From the NCBI GenBank assembly GCA_903934325.1, contig CAIZNH010000005.1, forward strand, positions 18,431 through 82,430: a DNA stretch of 64,000 nucleotides. Direction: 5' to 3'. Under the pieces are notes generated by a model. That model was not told the DNA's origin. It made no database searches and saw only the letters and a list, made by a program, of their open reading frames with translations. Shown in pieces: positions 44,263 through 52,229 of the stretch. The position numbers and the translations under genes are program-made. This stretch comes from an uncultured Alphaproteobacteria bacterium (GTDB lineage Bacteria; Pseudomonadota; Alphaproteobacteria; Sphingomonadales; Sphingomonadaceae). Each line of letters opens with the position of its first letter. Positions within the stretch are counted from its first letter, which is position 1.

Positions 44263-44568
44263 CTAACCGGCGAGGTTGAAGAACAGGTCTCGCCAGTCGG
44301 GATTTGCCGCCGCGATCAACGCAGTTTTTCTGGCGCGTGATCCGCCCTTGATCTGCTTCTCGCGAGCAATCGCGTGCTCCATGGTGGCATGGAGTTCGAA
44401 CCAGACAAGCCGCTTGCAATTGTGCTGCTTGGTGAAACCCTCGATCAAGCCCTCGCGATGTTGCCATGCGCGTTGCGGAAGGTTCGACGTCACGCCTGTG
44501 TAGAGCGTCCCGTTCTTGTGGTTCGCCATGATGTAGACGGCGGGCTGAAAATGCCTGTTCGGGTCCAT
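44263..44568 (-). CDS. GIY-YIG nuclease family protein in a repeat-bounded cassette
   Basis: The 101-aa protein has the core VYIMANHKNGTLYTGVT, a GIY-YIG variant, then LPQRAWQHREGLIEGFTKQH and LVWFELHATMEHAIAREKQ with the downstream catalytic Arg/Glu features of the small YhbQ-like class. Its start codon lies inside the right repeat and its stop falls 2 nt beyond the left repeat, so the gene fills the repeat interval almost exactly. It interrupts an otherwise simple spacer between two glycosylation genes. A stand-alone single-domain nuclease of this kind might act in DNA repair or in mobility of its own repeats. Confidence 0.87.
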   Translation of the reverse strand: MDPNRHFQPAVYIMANHKNGTLYTGVTSNLPQRAWQHREGLIEGFTKQHNCKRLVWFELHATMEHAIAREKQIKGGSRARKTALIAAANPDWRDLFFNLAG

Positions 44569-44598
44569 GGATTGCTTCGCCTCCGGCTCGCAATGACG
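44565..44598 (-). repeat. Right repeat of the GIY-YIG cassette (REP-like)
   Basis: CCATGGATTGCTTC (44565-44578) and CTCGCAATGACG (44587-44598) are the inverted counterpart of the left repeat. It contains the start codon of the nuclease gene. Confidence 0.8.
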
Positions 44599-44611
44599 AA
44601 GTGGCCCTCTC

Positions 44612-45946
44612 CTACCTCCACCCGTCGAGCCACATCCAGTGGGTGTAGCTCATCTTGCCGGCCAGCGGCAGGGCGGCGATGATCGGGAAGAACCACGCGA
44701 ACACCGCCGCAGCGGCAGCCGGGATACCCCAGCCGAGCCAGCGCGTGCGCTGCCACTTGTGCAGATCGCTGCAGGCCAGCGCGAGCGCTGCGAGCAGGAA
44801 GCAGCTCGGCACAAAATAGTGGTAGTAGAACTGCACCGGTTTGGGCGCGATCACCCATAGGCCGAGGCTCGCTGCGTAGCCGATAGCCACTCCCAGCCGC
44901 GCCCAGTCGCGCTGCCAGACCCCGCGCCACAGGCACCATGCGACCGCCGGAAGCCCCGCCAGCATGGTCAGCGGATTGCCGATCAGCAGCACCCCACGCT
45001 GCGCCCCGTCGATGGGCTCGTACATGTACCAGATCGCGCGGGTGTTCAGCACCCATTGCGGCCAGGTGCTCATGTACTGGTGCGGCTTCAGGACCTGTTG
45101 CTGCAAGGACAGGATCTCGGCGTGGAAACCGATCAGGCCTTTCTCGGCGAGCGGCGAGGGGTGGAGATATTCACCGAGAAAATAGCCCGGCACGAAGGTC
45201 GCCGCATAGGTGGCAAGCGGCAGGATGCCGAGCCACACGAAGGCCTCCACCAGCGTCACCCCCGGCACCGGCGCGCCGCGGCGCGAGAACAGCAGGCGGC
45301 GGCGTCCGGCCAGCGCGCGGGCGATGAAGAAGGTGAGACCCGGCAGCATGGCGAGCGGGATCGCGTTCCACTTGGCTCCCATCGCACAGCCCAGCGCGAT
45401 GCCGGTCAGTGCGAGCCGGCGGCGGCCGGTCTCGGGCTGGGAACAGGCGCCGGCGAATTGCCATGTCGCCACCATCAGTGCGCTCGCCATGAAAATGTCG
45501 AGCATGGCGATGCGCGAATGGATGAAGAGGTGGAACCCCGTCGCCAGCAGCACCCCGAAGGCGATTGTGGCAAAGCGGTCGGCGCTGGCGTGCCACATCG
45601 CGCGCACCCCGGCGAAACAGGCCAGCACGCCCGCGACCCAAGGCATGAACCGCCAGCCGAGCGGGGTATCGCCGAACAGCGCCATGCCGATCGCGATCAT
45701 CTCCTTGCCGAACAGCGGATGCTCGCGGTTGAAATAGGCCACGTGCCCGCCCTGCGCGACTTCAAGCAGCGCACGGGCGGCAGGGATGTAGTGCACCTCG
45801 TCGAAGAACGGCTCTGACGGGATCGCCAGCCGCCAGCCGGCCAGCAGGGCATAGATGCCGGTCAGCGCGAGACACCACGCCAGCGGATCACGCGGGCGCG
45901 GGGGCGGGGTGGCGGCGGGAGAGGATGACGCGTGCGCCTCGGCCAT
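44612..45946 (-). CDS. GT39/PMT-type polyprenyl-phosphate-sugar-dependent glycosyltransferase
   Basis: A polytopic 444-aa protein with the PMT acidic motif FFDEVHY in the first periplasmic loop (about residue 49), FNREHPLFGKEMIAIGM, and about 10 helices. It matches the phospholipid-carrier-dependent glycosyltransferase family, which uses lipid-linked mannose to modify proteins or lipids. It converges on the GT2-GtrA fusion, the likely donor enzyme. Substrate sugar and acceptor are unknown; arabinosyl transfer to lipid A by ArnT-type enzymes is an alternative. Confidence 0.88.
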   Translation of the reverse strand: MAEAHASSSPAATPPPRPRDPLAWCLALTGIYALLAGWRLAIPSEPFFDEVHYIPAARALLEVAQGGHVAYFNREHPLFGKEMIAIGMALFGDTPLGWRFMPWVAGVLACFAGVRAMWHASADRFATIAFGVLLATGFHLFIHSRIAMLDIFMASALMVATWQFAGACSQPETGRRRLALTGIALGCAMGAKWNAIPLAMLPGLTFFIARALAGRRRLLFSRRGAPVPGVTLVEAFVWLGILPLATYAATFVPGYFLGEYLHPSPLAEKGLIGFHAEILSLQQQVLKPHQYMSTWPQWVLNTRAIWYMYEPIDGAQRGVLLIGNPLTMLAGLPAVAWCLWRGVWQRDWARLGVAIGYAASLGLWVIAPKPVQFYYHYFVPSCFLLAALALACSDLHKWQRTRWLGWGIPAAAAAVFAWFFPIIAALPLAGKMSYTHWMWLDGWR

Positions 45947-45989
45947 GGCCGCGCCGATTAGGGAGCCGCCGAGAGCTTCGCAAGAAGGA

Positions 45990-46394
45990 TTATGGTTTGG
46001 GTGTCTCGGTCCGCTCCAGCCAGAACAGGCGGGCGCACATGGCGAGCAGGCCGATGCTCGCGGTGGCGACGACGAACAGGGTCCAGGGCGGCAGGTTCAT
46101 GCCCGCCGCTCGGGCGCGCGGGGCGATCAGGAACAGCGCGATGGTGAGCGAAAACAGCAGGTCCCACCACACCTGCACGCCCCACAGGTTGCTGGTGTGG
46201 TTGATCACGACCGGCCAGACGCCCTCGGCCCAGATGGTGATCGCGGTGAAGGCGGAAAAGCCTGCCGCCAGCGCTGCCGCCAGCACCGGATTGCCGCTGG
46301 CCGCGGGGCGCAGCAGCACTGTAGCGATTGCTACAAGAGCGCAGGTCAACCCGCCGATCATGAGCGCGAGGAAAGGGAGCGGAAGGTCAGGCAT
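45990..46394 (-). CDS. Four-helix inner-membrane protein of unknown function, divergent from TetR
   Basis: A 134-aa protein with about four transmembrane helices (LALMIGGLTCALVAIATVLL, VLAAALAAGFSAFTAITIW, VQVWWDLLFSLTIALFLIA and WTLFVVATASIGLLAMCARL). I do not recognise a family. It diverges from a TetR gene and shares an intergenic region with two TetR-type palindromes; a third copy of the palindrome lies inside its own coding sequence at 46320-46335. It is probably the regulated target, perhaps a membrane stress or transport-related protein. Confidence 0.72.
   Translation of the reverse strand: MPDLPLPFLALMIGGLTCALVAIATVLLRPAASGNPVLAAALAAGFSAFTAITIWAEGVWPVVINHTSNLWGVQVWWDLLFSLTIALFLIAPRARAAGMNLPPWTLFVVATASIGLLAMCARLFWLERTETPKP
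46320..46335. promoter_or_regulatory. TetR-type palindrome inside the membrane-protein gene
   Basis: TGTAGCGATTGCTACA has perfect TGTAGC/GCTACA arms and a 4-nt centre. It matches the intergenic sites at 46415-46430 and 46447-46462 in pattern. Its intragenic position is unusual and could support repressor looping. Confidence 0.55.
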
Positions 46395-46414
46395 CGGCGA
46401 ATCTCCGGCACAAT

Positions 46415-46430
46415 TGTAGCGACTGCTACG
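46415..46430. promoter_or_regulatory. TetR-type operator (divergent region, site 1)
   Basis: TGTAGCGACTGCTACG, arms GTAGC/GCTAC, lying just upstream of the membrane-protein start (46394). Confidence 0.6.
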
Positions 46431-46446
46431 TTGGCTTGTAGCTAAA

Positions 46447-46462
46447 TGTAGCGCCTGCTACA
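46447..46462. promoter_or_regulatory. TetR-type operator (divergent region, site 2)
   Basis: TGTAGCGCCTGCTACA is a perfect 6-bp inverted repeat with a 4-nt centre, 10 bp before the TetR ATG. A further half-site TGTAGC occurs at 46437-46442. Confidence 0.65.
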
Positions 46463-46471
46463 AGAGCCACC

Positions 46472-47032
46472 ATGGCGCGCCTTTCCAAAAAGCCCCCGAT
46501 GTCGCGGGAGACCCTGTTGCCCCTGCTGGCAAGCCATGTGCTTGGCTCCGGGCTGGGGCAGGCGAGCCTGCGGCCGCTGGCCAAGGCTGCAGGCACCTCG
46601 GACCGGATGCTGCTCTATCATTTCGGTTCCAAGGAGGCGCTGATCACCGATCTGCTCGGCTTTCTTGCACGCTCCTATGCGGGGGCGCTCGATGCCGTGC
46701 TGGCGGGCGAGCGGGCGGCGACGCGCGGACAGGCGCTGGCGCGCATCCTCCAGCATGCCCGCGCGCCCGAGATGCGTCCCTTCATGCAGCTGTGGTGGGA
46801 GATCGTCGCGGGCTCGGCGCGCGGGGTAGAAGGCTATCGCCCCGCCGCGCAGGCGATGATGGGCGAGCTGCTCGGCTGGCTCGAAGGGCAGATGCCCGAA
46901 GGCGATCCCGATCCCGCCGGCGGCGCGCGCTATCTCCTCACCCTGATCGAGGGCACCTTGATGCTATCGGCCATCGGCCATGAGGCAAGCGCGCGCGACG
47001 GCCTGCTTGCGAGCGGGCTCGCAGCCGCCTAA
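46472..47032 (+). CDS. TetR-family transcriptional regulator
   Basis: An N-terminal helix-turn-helix (ASLRPLAKAAGTSDRMLLYH followed by FGSKEALITDLLGFLAR) heads a 186-aa protein with a helical ligand-binding half. Palindromes lie between it and the divergent membrane-protein gene, consistent with autoregulation and control of that gene. The effector is unknown. ATG at 46472 is preceded by ACAAGAGCC. Confidence 0.9.
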   Translation: MARLSKKPPMSRETLLPLLASHVLGSGLGQASLRPLAKAAGTSDRMLLYHFGSKEALITDLLGFLARSYAGALDAVLAGERAATRGQALARILQHARAPEMRPFMQLWWEIVAGSARGVEGYRPAAQAMMGELLGWLEGQMPEGDPDPAGGARYLLTLIEGTLMLSAIGHEASARDGLLASGLAAA

Positions 47033-47043
47033 AGCCCCGCGCC

Positions 47044-48261
47044 ATGAAGAAGACCACCGGCATGGACCGCTCCGCCACCAAGAAATGGCGCCCCGCAACC
47101 CGCGCATTGCGCGGCGGCACCTGGCGCTCCGAACATGGCGAGACCAGCGAGGCGCTGTTCCTCACCTCGGGCTATACCTACGACGATGCCCAGACCGTGG
47201 CGGACCGCTTTGCCGGCACCGCGCAGGGCATGACCTATTCGCGCCTCCAGAACCCCACGGTCGCCATGCTCGAAGAACGCATCGCGCTGATGGAAGGGGC
47301 CGAGGCCTGCCGCGCCCAGGCAAGCGGCATGGCCGCGATGACCGCCGCGCTGCTGTGCCAGCTTTCGGCAGGCGATCACGTCGTTGCCGCGCGGGCGGCC
47401 TTCGGCTCGTGCCGCTGGCTGGTCGACACCCTGCTGCCCAAGTTCGGGATCGCAACCACTGTCATCGACAGCGCCGACAATGCCGCCTGGGAGGCCGCGA
47501 TCCGGCCCAATACCAAGGTGTTCTTCTTCGAGACCCCGGCCAACCCGACGCTCGATATCGTCGATCTGGCTTACGTGTGCGGGCTCGCCCGTGCGCATGG
47601 CATCACCAGCGTGGTCGACAATGCCTTTGCCTCGCCCGTGCTCCAGCGCCCGATGCAGTTCGGCGCGGATGTGGTGGCCTATTCCGCCACCAAGCTGATG
47701 GACGGGCAGGGGCGCGTTCTGGCGGGCGCGATCTGTGCTTCGCGGCAGTGGATCGACGAGGTGCTGATGCCCTTCCAGCGCAACACCGGCCCGACGCTTT
47801 CGGCCTTCAACGCATGGGTGGTGATGAAGGGGCTGGAGACGCTGCCCCTGCGCGCCTTCAAGCAGTCCGAACAGGCCGTCGCGCTCGGCCAGTTCCTCGA
47901 ACCGCGCGTGCTGAAGGCGGGCGGGCATCTGCTCCACCCCGGCCTGCCGAGCCACCCGCGCCACGCCATGGCGATGGCGCAGATGGACGCGACCGGTCCG
48001 ATCTTCGCGCTCGATGTCGGCACGCGGGCGCGCGCCTTTGCGGTGCTTGATGCGTTGAAGCTCGTCGATATCTCCAACAATATCGGCGATGCGCGCAGCC
48101 TGATGTGCCACCCGGCCTCCTCGACCCACGCCAACATGGGTGACGAGGCGCGCGCGGCCATGGGCGTGACCGAAGGCCTGCTGCGGATCAATGTCGGGCT
48201 CGAGGATATCGCGGACCTCACCGAAGACCTTGATCAGGCGCTCAGCGCGGCGGGAATCTGA
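47044..48261 (+). CDS. metZ: O-succinylhomoserine sulfhydrylase
   Basis: A PLP enzyme of the Cys/Met metabolism family that makes homocysteine directly from O-succinylhomoserine and sulfide. The PLP lysine lies in AYSATKLMDGQGRVLAG; other blocks are LTSGYTYDDAQTVADRFAG, YSRLQNPTVAMLEERIA and SSTHANMGDEARA. Its 405-aa length fits MetZ. Cystathionine gamma-synthase is a relative, but the sequence pattern is that of MetZ. It starts 11 nt after the TetR gene. Confidence 0.92.
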   Translation: MKKTTGMDRSATKKWRPATRALRGGTWRSEHGETSEALFLTSGYTYDDAQTVADRFAGTAQGMTYSRLQNPTVAMLEERIALMEGAEACRAQASGMAAMTAALLCQLSAGDHVVAARAAFGSCRWLVDTLLPKFGIATTVIDSADNAAWEAAIRPNTKVFFFETPANPTLDIVDLAYVCGLARAHGITSVVDNAFASPVLQRPMQFGADVVAYSATKLMDGQGRVLAGAICASRQWIDEVLMPFQRNTGPTLSAFNAWVVMKGLETLPLRAFKQSEQAVALGQFLEPRVLKAGGHLLHPGLPSHPRHAMAMAQMDATGPIFALDVGTRARAFAVLDALKLVDISNNIGDARSLMCHPASSTHANMGDEARAAMGVTEGLLRINVGLEDIADLTEDLDQALSAAGI

Positions 48262-48333
48262 TAACGGGGCCAGAATGGAGGCAAATCCTCCAAGGCCCTA
48301 TCGCAGCCTCCCGCGAACGGCTATCCGTTTGCC

Positions 48334-49518
48334 ATGCAACCCGAAAACGATCCTTTCTGGCAGGCTGCGGCCGCCCATGTCACCGGTCTTGGCCTTGCGG
48401 GGGAGGCGGTTTTCGCAGCGCTCGGCTTTGAAGGCCTGCTGCCGGGCTGCCGCACCATCCACAATGCCCCTGATGGCGCGGTTCCGGCGGCGCTGGTGCT
48501 GCACAAGGGCCGGCTGGAGGAAGTGCCCGCCGATCTGCTCCGCGCCGCGCTGGATACCCATGTGACGAGCTTTGCCAACGAGGTGTTTCTTGTGCTTTCG
48601 GCGAGCGGTGCTCCGCTCGCTGCGGATGATCCGCACATCATCTCGGCTGAGGCGCTGCTGGCGGCCATGGGCGATGCCCACCGCGACAACACCATCGGCG
48701 GCGTGCGGCTCGCCTCGCAGCGCATGGCAGCCAGCTATGTCGGGCAGGGCCGCGTGCTGCTGGAGACCGCTTTCGGCCACCTCATGCTGGTCGACGGGGC
48801 GGACACGGGGATCGTCCCGCACCTCATTCGCGACGGCTGGTTCGATCGCAATCTCACCACGGTGATCGGCAATCTGCTGAAGCCCGGCGCAACCTTCGTC
48901 GATGTCGGCGCCAATTTCGGCACCTACACCATATTTGCCGCCGAAAAGGTCGGCCCGCGCGGGAGCGTGTTCGCGATCGAGCCTTCGCCCGACATCTTCC
49001 CGCTGCTGTTCGAAAGCGTGGCGATGAACGGCTTCGAGGAAAGCACCACATCGCTGCGCTGCGCGGCGGGCGCGAAAAAGGGCGAGGCGGTGCTGCACCA
49101 GTTCGGCAACCGCAAGGGCGGCAACACTCTGCTGCCCCACATCGCCGAGGCGGCACGCGAACGCTATGGCGAGACCGTCACCCCCGCCAAGGTCGCCACC
49201 CGCACGCTCGACGACATTTTCGCCGAGCTCAATCCCGACCGGATCGACCTGATCAAGATCGACGTCGAGGGATCGGAAGCCGATGTGCTTGCCGGCGCGC
49301 GCGAGACGCTTTGGGCCTATCGCCCCAAGCTGGTGATCGAATGGAACAACCACTTCTTCACCGACCGCCCGGAAGCGGCAGAGGCGCTCTACACGCTCAT
49401 CACCCGCGACCTGCGCTACAGCTTGCACCGGATCGAACCGGGTGCAACAACGCGCCCCATCGGGCGGGCCGAGCTGATGGAAGGCTTCCACGATCTGGTG
49501 GCCGAGCCGCCCGAATAG
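48334..49518 (+). CDS. FkbM-family SAM-dependent methyltransferase
   Basis: The methyltransferase core begins near residue 185 with TFVDVGANFGTYTIFAAEKV, then VFAIEPSPDIFPLLFESVAM, and ends with LIKIDVEGSEADVLAGA, the FkbM signature. An N-terminal 180-residue region of unknown function precedes it. Length is 394 aa. FkbM enzymes methylate sugars or polyketide-type metabolites in other bacteria; no pathway context is visible here. It lies 72 nt after metZ. Confidence 0.87.
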   Translation: MQPENDPFWQAAAAHVTGLGLAGEAVFAALGFEGLLPGCRTIHNAPDGAVPAALVLHKGRLEEVPADLLRAALDTHVTSFANEVFLVLSASGAPLAADDPHIISAEALLAAMGDAHRDNTIGGVRLASQRMAASYVGQGRVLLETAFGHLMLVDGADTGIVPHLIRDGWFDRNLTTVIGNLLKPGATFVDVGANFGTYTIFAAEKVGPRGSVFAIEPSPDIFPLLFESVAMNGFEESTTSLRCAAGAKKGEAVLHQFGNRKGGNTLLPHIAEAARERYGETVTPAKVATRTLDDIFAELNPDRIDLIKIDVEGSEADVLAGARETLWAYRPKLVIEWNNHFFTDRPEAAEALYTLITRDLRYSLHRIEPGATTRPIGRAELMEGFHDLVAEPPE

Positions 49519-49531
49519 GGAGGAAGACAAA

Positions 49532-50140
49532 ATGCCGCATCGCGTCGAACTGGTGTTCGATTTCGTCAGCCCCAATGCCTATCTGGTGTGGTGGCCGCTG
49601 CGCGAACTGCTCGATCGTCACGAGGCGAGCCTTGATGTCGTGCCGGTGTTCCTGGGCGGCATGCACAAGCTCACCGGCAATGCCCCGCCGATGATCCGCG
49701 ATGCCGAGGTGAAGGGCAAGAACGACTATGCGATGCTGGAGATGCAGCGCTTCATCGCGAAGCACGGGCTCACCAAGTATCGCCTGCACCCGCAATTTCC
49801 GTTCAACTCGATCCTGCTCCAGCGCATGCTGTTTGCTGCCTGCCAGGACGGGCGCGGGGTGCAGTTTGCCGAATGCCTGCTGCGTCCGATCTGGGAAGAG
49901 GGGCTCGACATTTCCTCGCCCGAAGCGATCGGCGCTGTGGTGAGCGCGGCCGGTTTCGACGCCGCAGATCTGTTCGCGCGCGCCCAGAGCGACGAAGTCA
50001 AGCAGGGCCTGATCGCCAGCACCGAAGCCGCCGTCGCGCGCGGGGCCTTCGGCATCCCCACCATGTGGGTAGACGGCACCGAGATGTTCTTCGGCAAGGA
50101 ACGCCTCGGCCAGATCGAGGAATTGCTCGTCACCGGGTAA
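49532..50140 (+). CDS. 2-hydroxychromene-2-carboxylate isomerase/DsbA-family protein
   Basis: The DsbA-like fold has FDFVSPNAYLVWWPLRELLD, with Ser at the GSH-serving position (VSPN) and GIPTMWVDGTEMFFGKERL at the C-terminus. These are features of the kappa-class GST-like NahD isomerases. Length is 202 aa. It is cytoplasmic because no signal peptide is present. In naphthalene degradation the enzyme isomerises the hydroxychromene; here no other aromatic genes are near, so a general GSH-dependent role is as likely. Confidence 0.87.
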   Translation: MPHRVELVFDFVSPNAYLVWWPLRELLDRHEASLDVVPVFLGGMHKLTGNAPPMIRDAEVKGKNDYAMLEMQRFIAKHGLTKYRLHPQFPFNSILLQRMLFAACQDGRGVQFAECLLRPIWEEGLDISSPEAIGAVVSAAGFDAADLFARAQSDEVKQGLIASTEAAVARGAFGIPTMWVDGTEMFFGKERLGQIEELLVTG

Positions 50141-50237
50141 AGACGCCGGAGTAACCCGCAAACCGTCGCATTGTGCTTGCCTTTGTTGCGCTGTTTCATA
50201 GGCTTGGCGAATCAGGTACGGGGCAGGGGGCATCACG

Positions 50238-52229
50238 GTGAAGAGACTTTTCGGCACGCTGGCGGCGGCGATACCGCTGGCCGGACTTGGTCTTGCTGTG
50301 CCCGCCGCTCTGGCTGCACAGGAACCCGCGTCCGCAGCCGCGCCTGCCACCGAAGCCCCGCCGCCGCTGATCGCCACCGGCGACTTTGCCGGACGCGCGG
50401 CCTTCTGGGACGCGCAGATCTCGCCTGACGGGTCGATGCTGTCCTTCCTGCGCAAAAGCGCGGGCGACACCCAGTTCGTGATTGCCGACATTGTCGCCAA
50501 GAAGCGCCTGCACGCTTTCGGCACCGATCCGGCCGACCAGTTCGAATGGTACCAATGGGTCACCAACGACAAGCTGCTGGTGTCGGTCTCGACCGCAGGC
50601 ACCTTCTTCGGCGAGGAGGTGCGCTACACCCGCCTGATCCTCGTCAAGCTGAGCGACGGCAGCATGACCCCGCTGGTCCGCCGTTCGGATGTGGTGGAGG
50701 GCGACAATGTCATCCACATCGCCGAGGACGGCTCGCACGTCCTCGTCGCGATCCAGAAGACCATCTATGACTATCCTTCCGTGATGCGCCACGAGCTGGA
50801 GCCGGGCGGGAAGGTCACCACGGTGCAGGAATCGCGCGACGGGGTGTGGAACTGGACCGCCGACAATCAGGGCGTGGTGCGCATGGGCACCGGCTGGAAG
50901 GACGGCAGGCTGCGGATCTACTACCGCTCCAGCGCCACCGGCCCGCTCGAATTCGTCGCGCGCCTCAAGGAGGGCGACACTGCCGACCGCTTCTGGGACG
51001 CGCTCCAGATCATCAATGGATCGGACGAAGGCTATGTCCTGTCCGAAGGCGAGACCGGGCGGGTCGGCCTCAGGCGTTTCAATTTCGCCACGCGCGAGAC
51101 CATCGCCACCATCTACGAACATCCCGAATGGGATATCGACAGCGTCACCATGCGCGACGGGGTGCCCTATGCGGCCTATTTCACCGCCGATCGCGACGAG
51201 GTGCATTACTTCGATCCAGCCGTCGCCAAGCAGCACGCCAGCCTGCGCCGCGCGCTCGGCGATGTCGAGGTGTGGGTGCCGAGCCGCGCCAAGGACGGAT
51301 CGCGCATGCTGGTATGGGCCGGCAACGAGGCCGATCCGGGAGTGCTCTATTTCTACGATCCGGCCGCGCGCAAGATGGACGAGGTGTCGCAATACCGGCC
51401 CAGCCTCGATATCCGCCAGCTCGCCAAGCCAAAGCCGGTGCAATACACCGCGCGCGACGGAACCGTGATCCGCGGCTATCTCACCCTCCCGCGCGGGCGC
51501 GAGGCCAAGGGCCTGCCGCTGATCATCATGCCCCACGGCGGGCCTTACGGGATCCGCGACAAGCTCGCCTATAACGACGAAGTGCAGCTGCTCGCCAATC
51601 GCGGCTATGCCGTGCTCCAGCCCAATTATCGCGGTTCGGGCGGCTACGGCGATGCCTTCTTCGAGCTCGGCACCGGCCAGATCGGGCGCGCGATGCAGGA
51701 TGATCTCGACGATGCGATGGACTGGGCCGTGGCCGAGGGGCTGGCCGATCCGGGGCGCGTGTGCGTGGTGGGCGGCTCCTATGGCGGCTATGCGGCGATC
51801 TTTGCCGTGCTGCGCAATCCCGAAAGATACCGCTGCGGGGCGAGCTGGGCCGGGGTGACCGATTTCGACCGCATCCTGCGCTATGACCGCAGCTTCTTCA
51901 GCCGCGCAGGCTTCAAGCGCTGGCGCGACAAGGTGCGCGGGCAGGGGGTGCAGGACATGAAGCAGGTCTCCCCGCTCGAACGGGCGGCGAGCCTGTCGCG
52001 GCCGCTGCTGCTGGCCCACGGGACCAAGGACGTGGTGGTGCCCTTCAGCCAGTACAACGCCTTCGAGAAGGCCACCCGCAGCGCGCCGATGCCGCCGCAG
52101 ACACTGGTGATCAAGGACGAGGGCCACAGCTTCTCCACCGCCGAGAACGAGAAGCTGTGGTACGACGCGCTCGAAGCCTTCCTCGCCAAGCACAACCCGG
52201 CTGACCGGGCGGCAGGGGCAGGGGAGTGA
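50238..52229 (+). CDS. S9 prolyl-oligopeptidase family peptidase (copy 1)
   Basis: Signal peptide (KRLFGTLAAAIPLAGLGLAV then ALAA) followed by a seven-bladed propeller and a C-terminal alpha/beta-hydrolase domain. The catalytic triad is Ser514 (GGSYGGYAA), Asp598 (HGTKDVVVPF) and His630 (DEGHSF). Length is 663 aa. GTG at 50238 follows GGGGGCATCAC. It is tandem to a second S9 gene that overlaps its stop (GTGA), so both may be made together. It likely cleaves peptides in the periplasm. Confidence 0.93.
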   Translation: MKRLFGTLAAAIPLAGLGLAVPAALAAQEPASAAAPATEAPPPLIATGDFAGRAAFWDAQISPDGSMLSFLRKSAGDTQFVIADIVAKKRLHAFGTDPADQFEWYQWVTNDKLLVSVSTAGTFFGEEVRYTRLILVKLSDGSMTPLVRRSDVVEGDNVIHIAEDGSHVLVAIQKTIYDYPSVMRHELEPGGKVTTVQESRDGVWNWTADNQGVVRMGTGWKDGRLRIYYRSSATGPLEFVARLKEGDTADRFWDALQIINGSDEGYVLSEGETGRVGLRRFNFATRETIATIYEHPEWDIDSVTMRDGVPYAAYFTADRDEVHYFDPAVAKQHASLRRALGDVEVWVPSRAKDGSRMLVWAGNEADPGVLYFYDPAARKMDEVSQYRPSLDIRQLAKPKPVQYTARDGTVIRGYLTLPRGREAKGLPLIIMPHGGPYGIRDKLAYNDEVQLLANRGYAVLQPNYRGSGGYGDAFFELGTGQIGRAMQDDLDDAMDWAVAEGLADPGRVCVVGGSYGGYAAIFAVLRNPERYRCGASWAGVTDFDRILRYDRSFFSRAGFKRWRDKVRGQGVQDMKQVSPLERAASLSRPLLLAHGTKDVVVPFSQYNAFEKATRSAPMPPQTLVIKDEGHSFSTAENEKLWYDALEAFLAKHNPADRAAGAGE

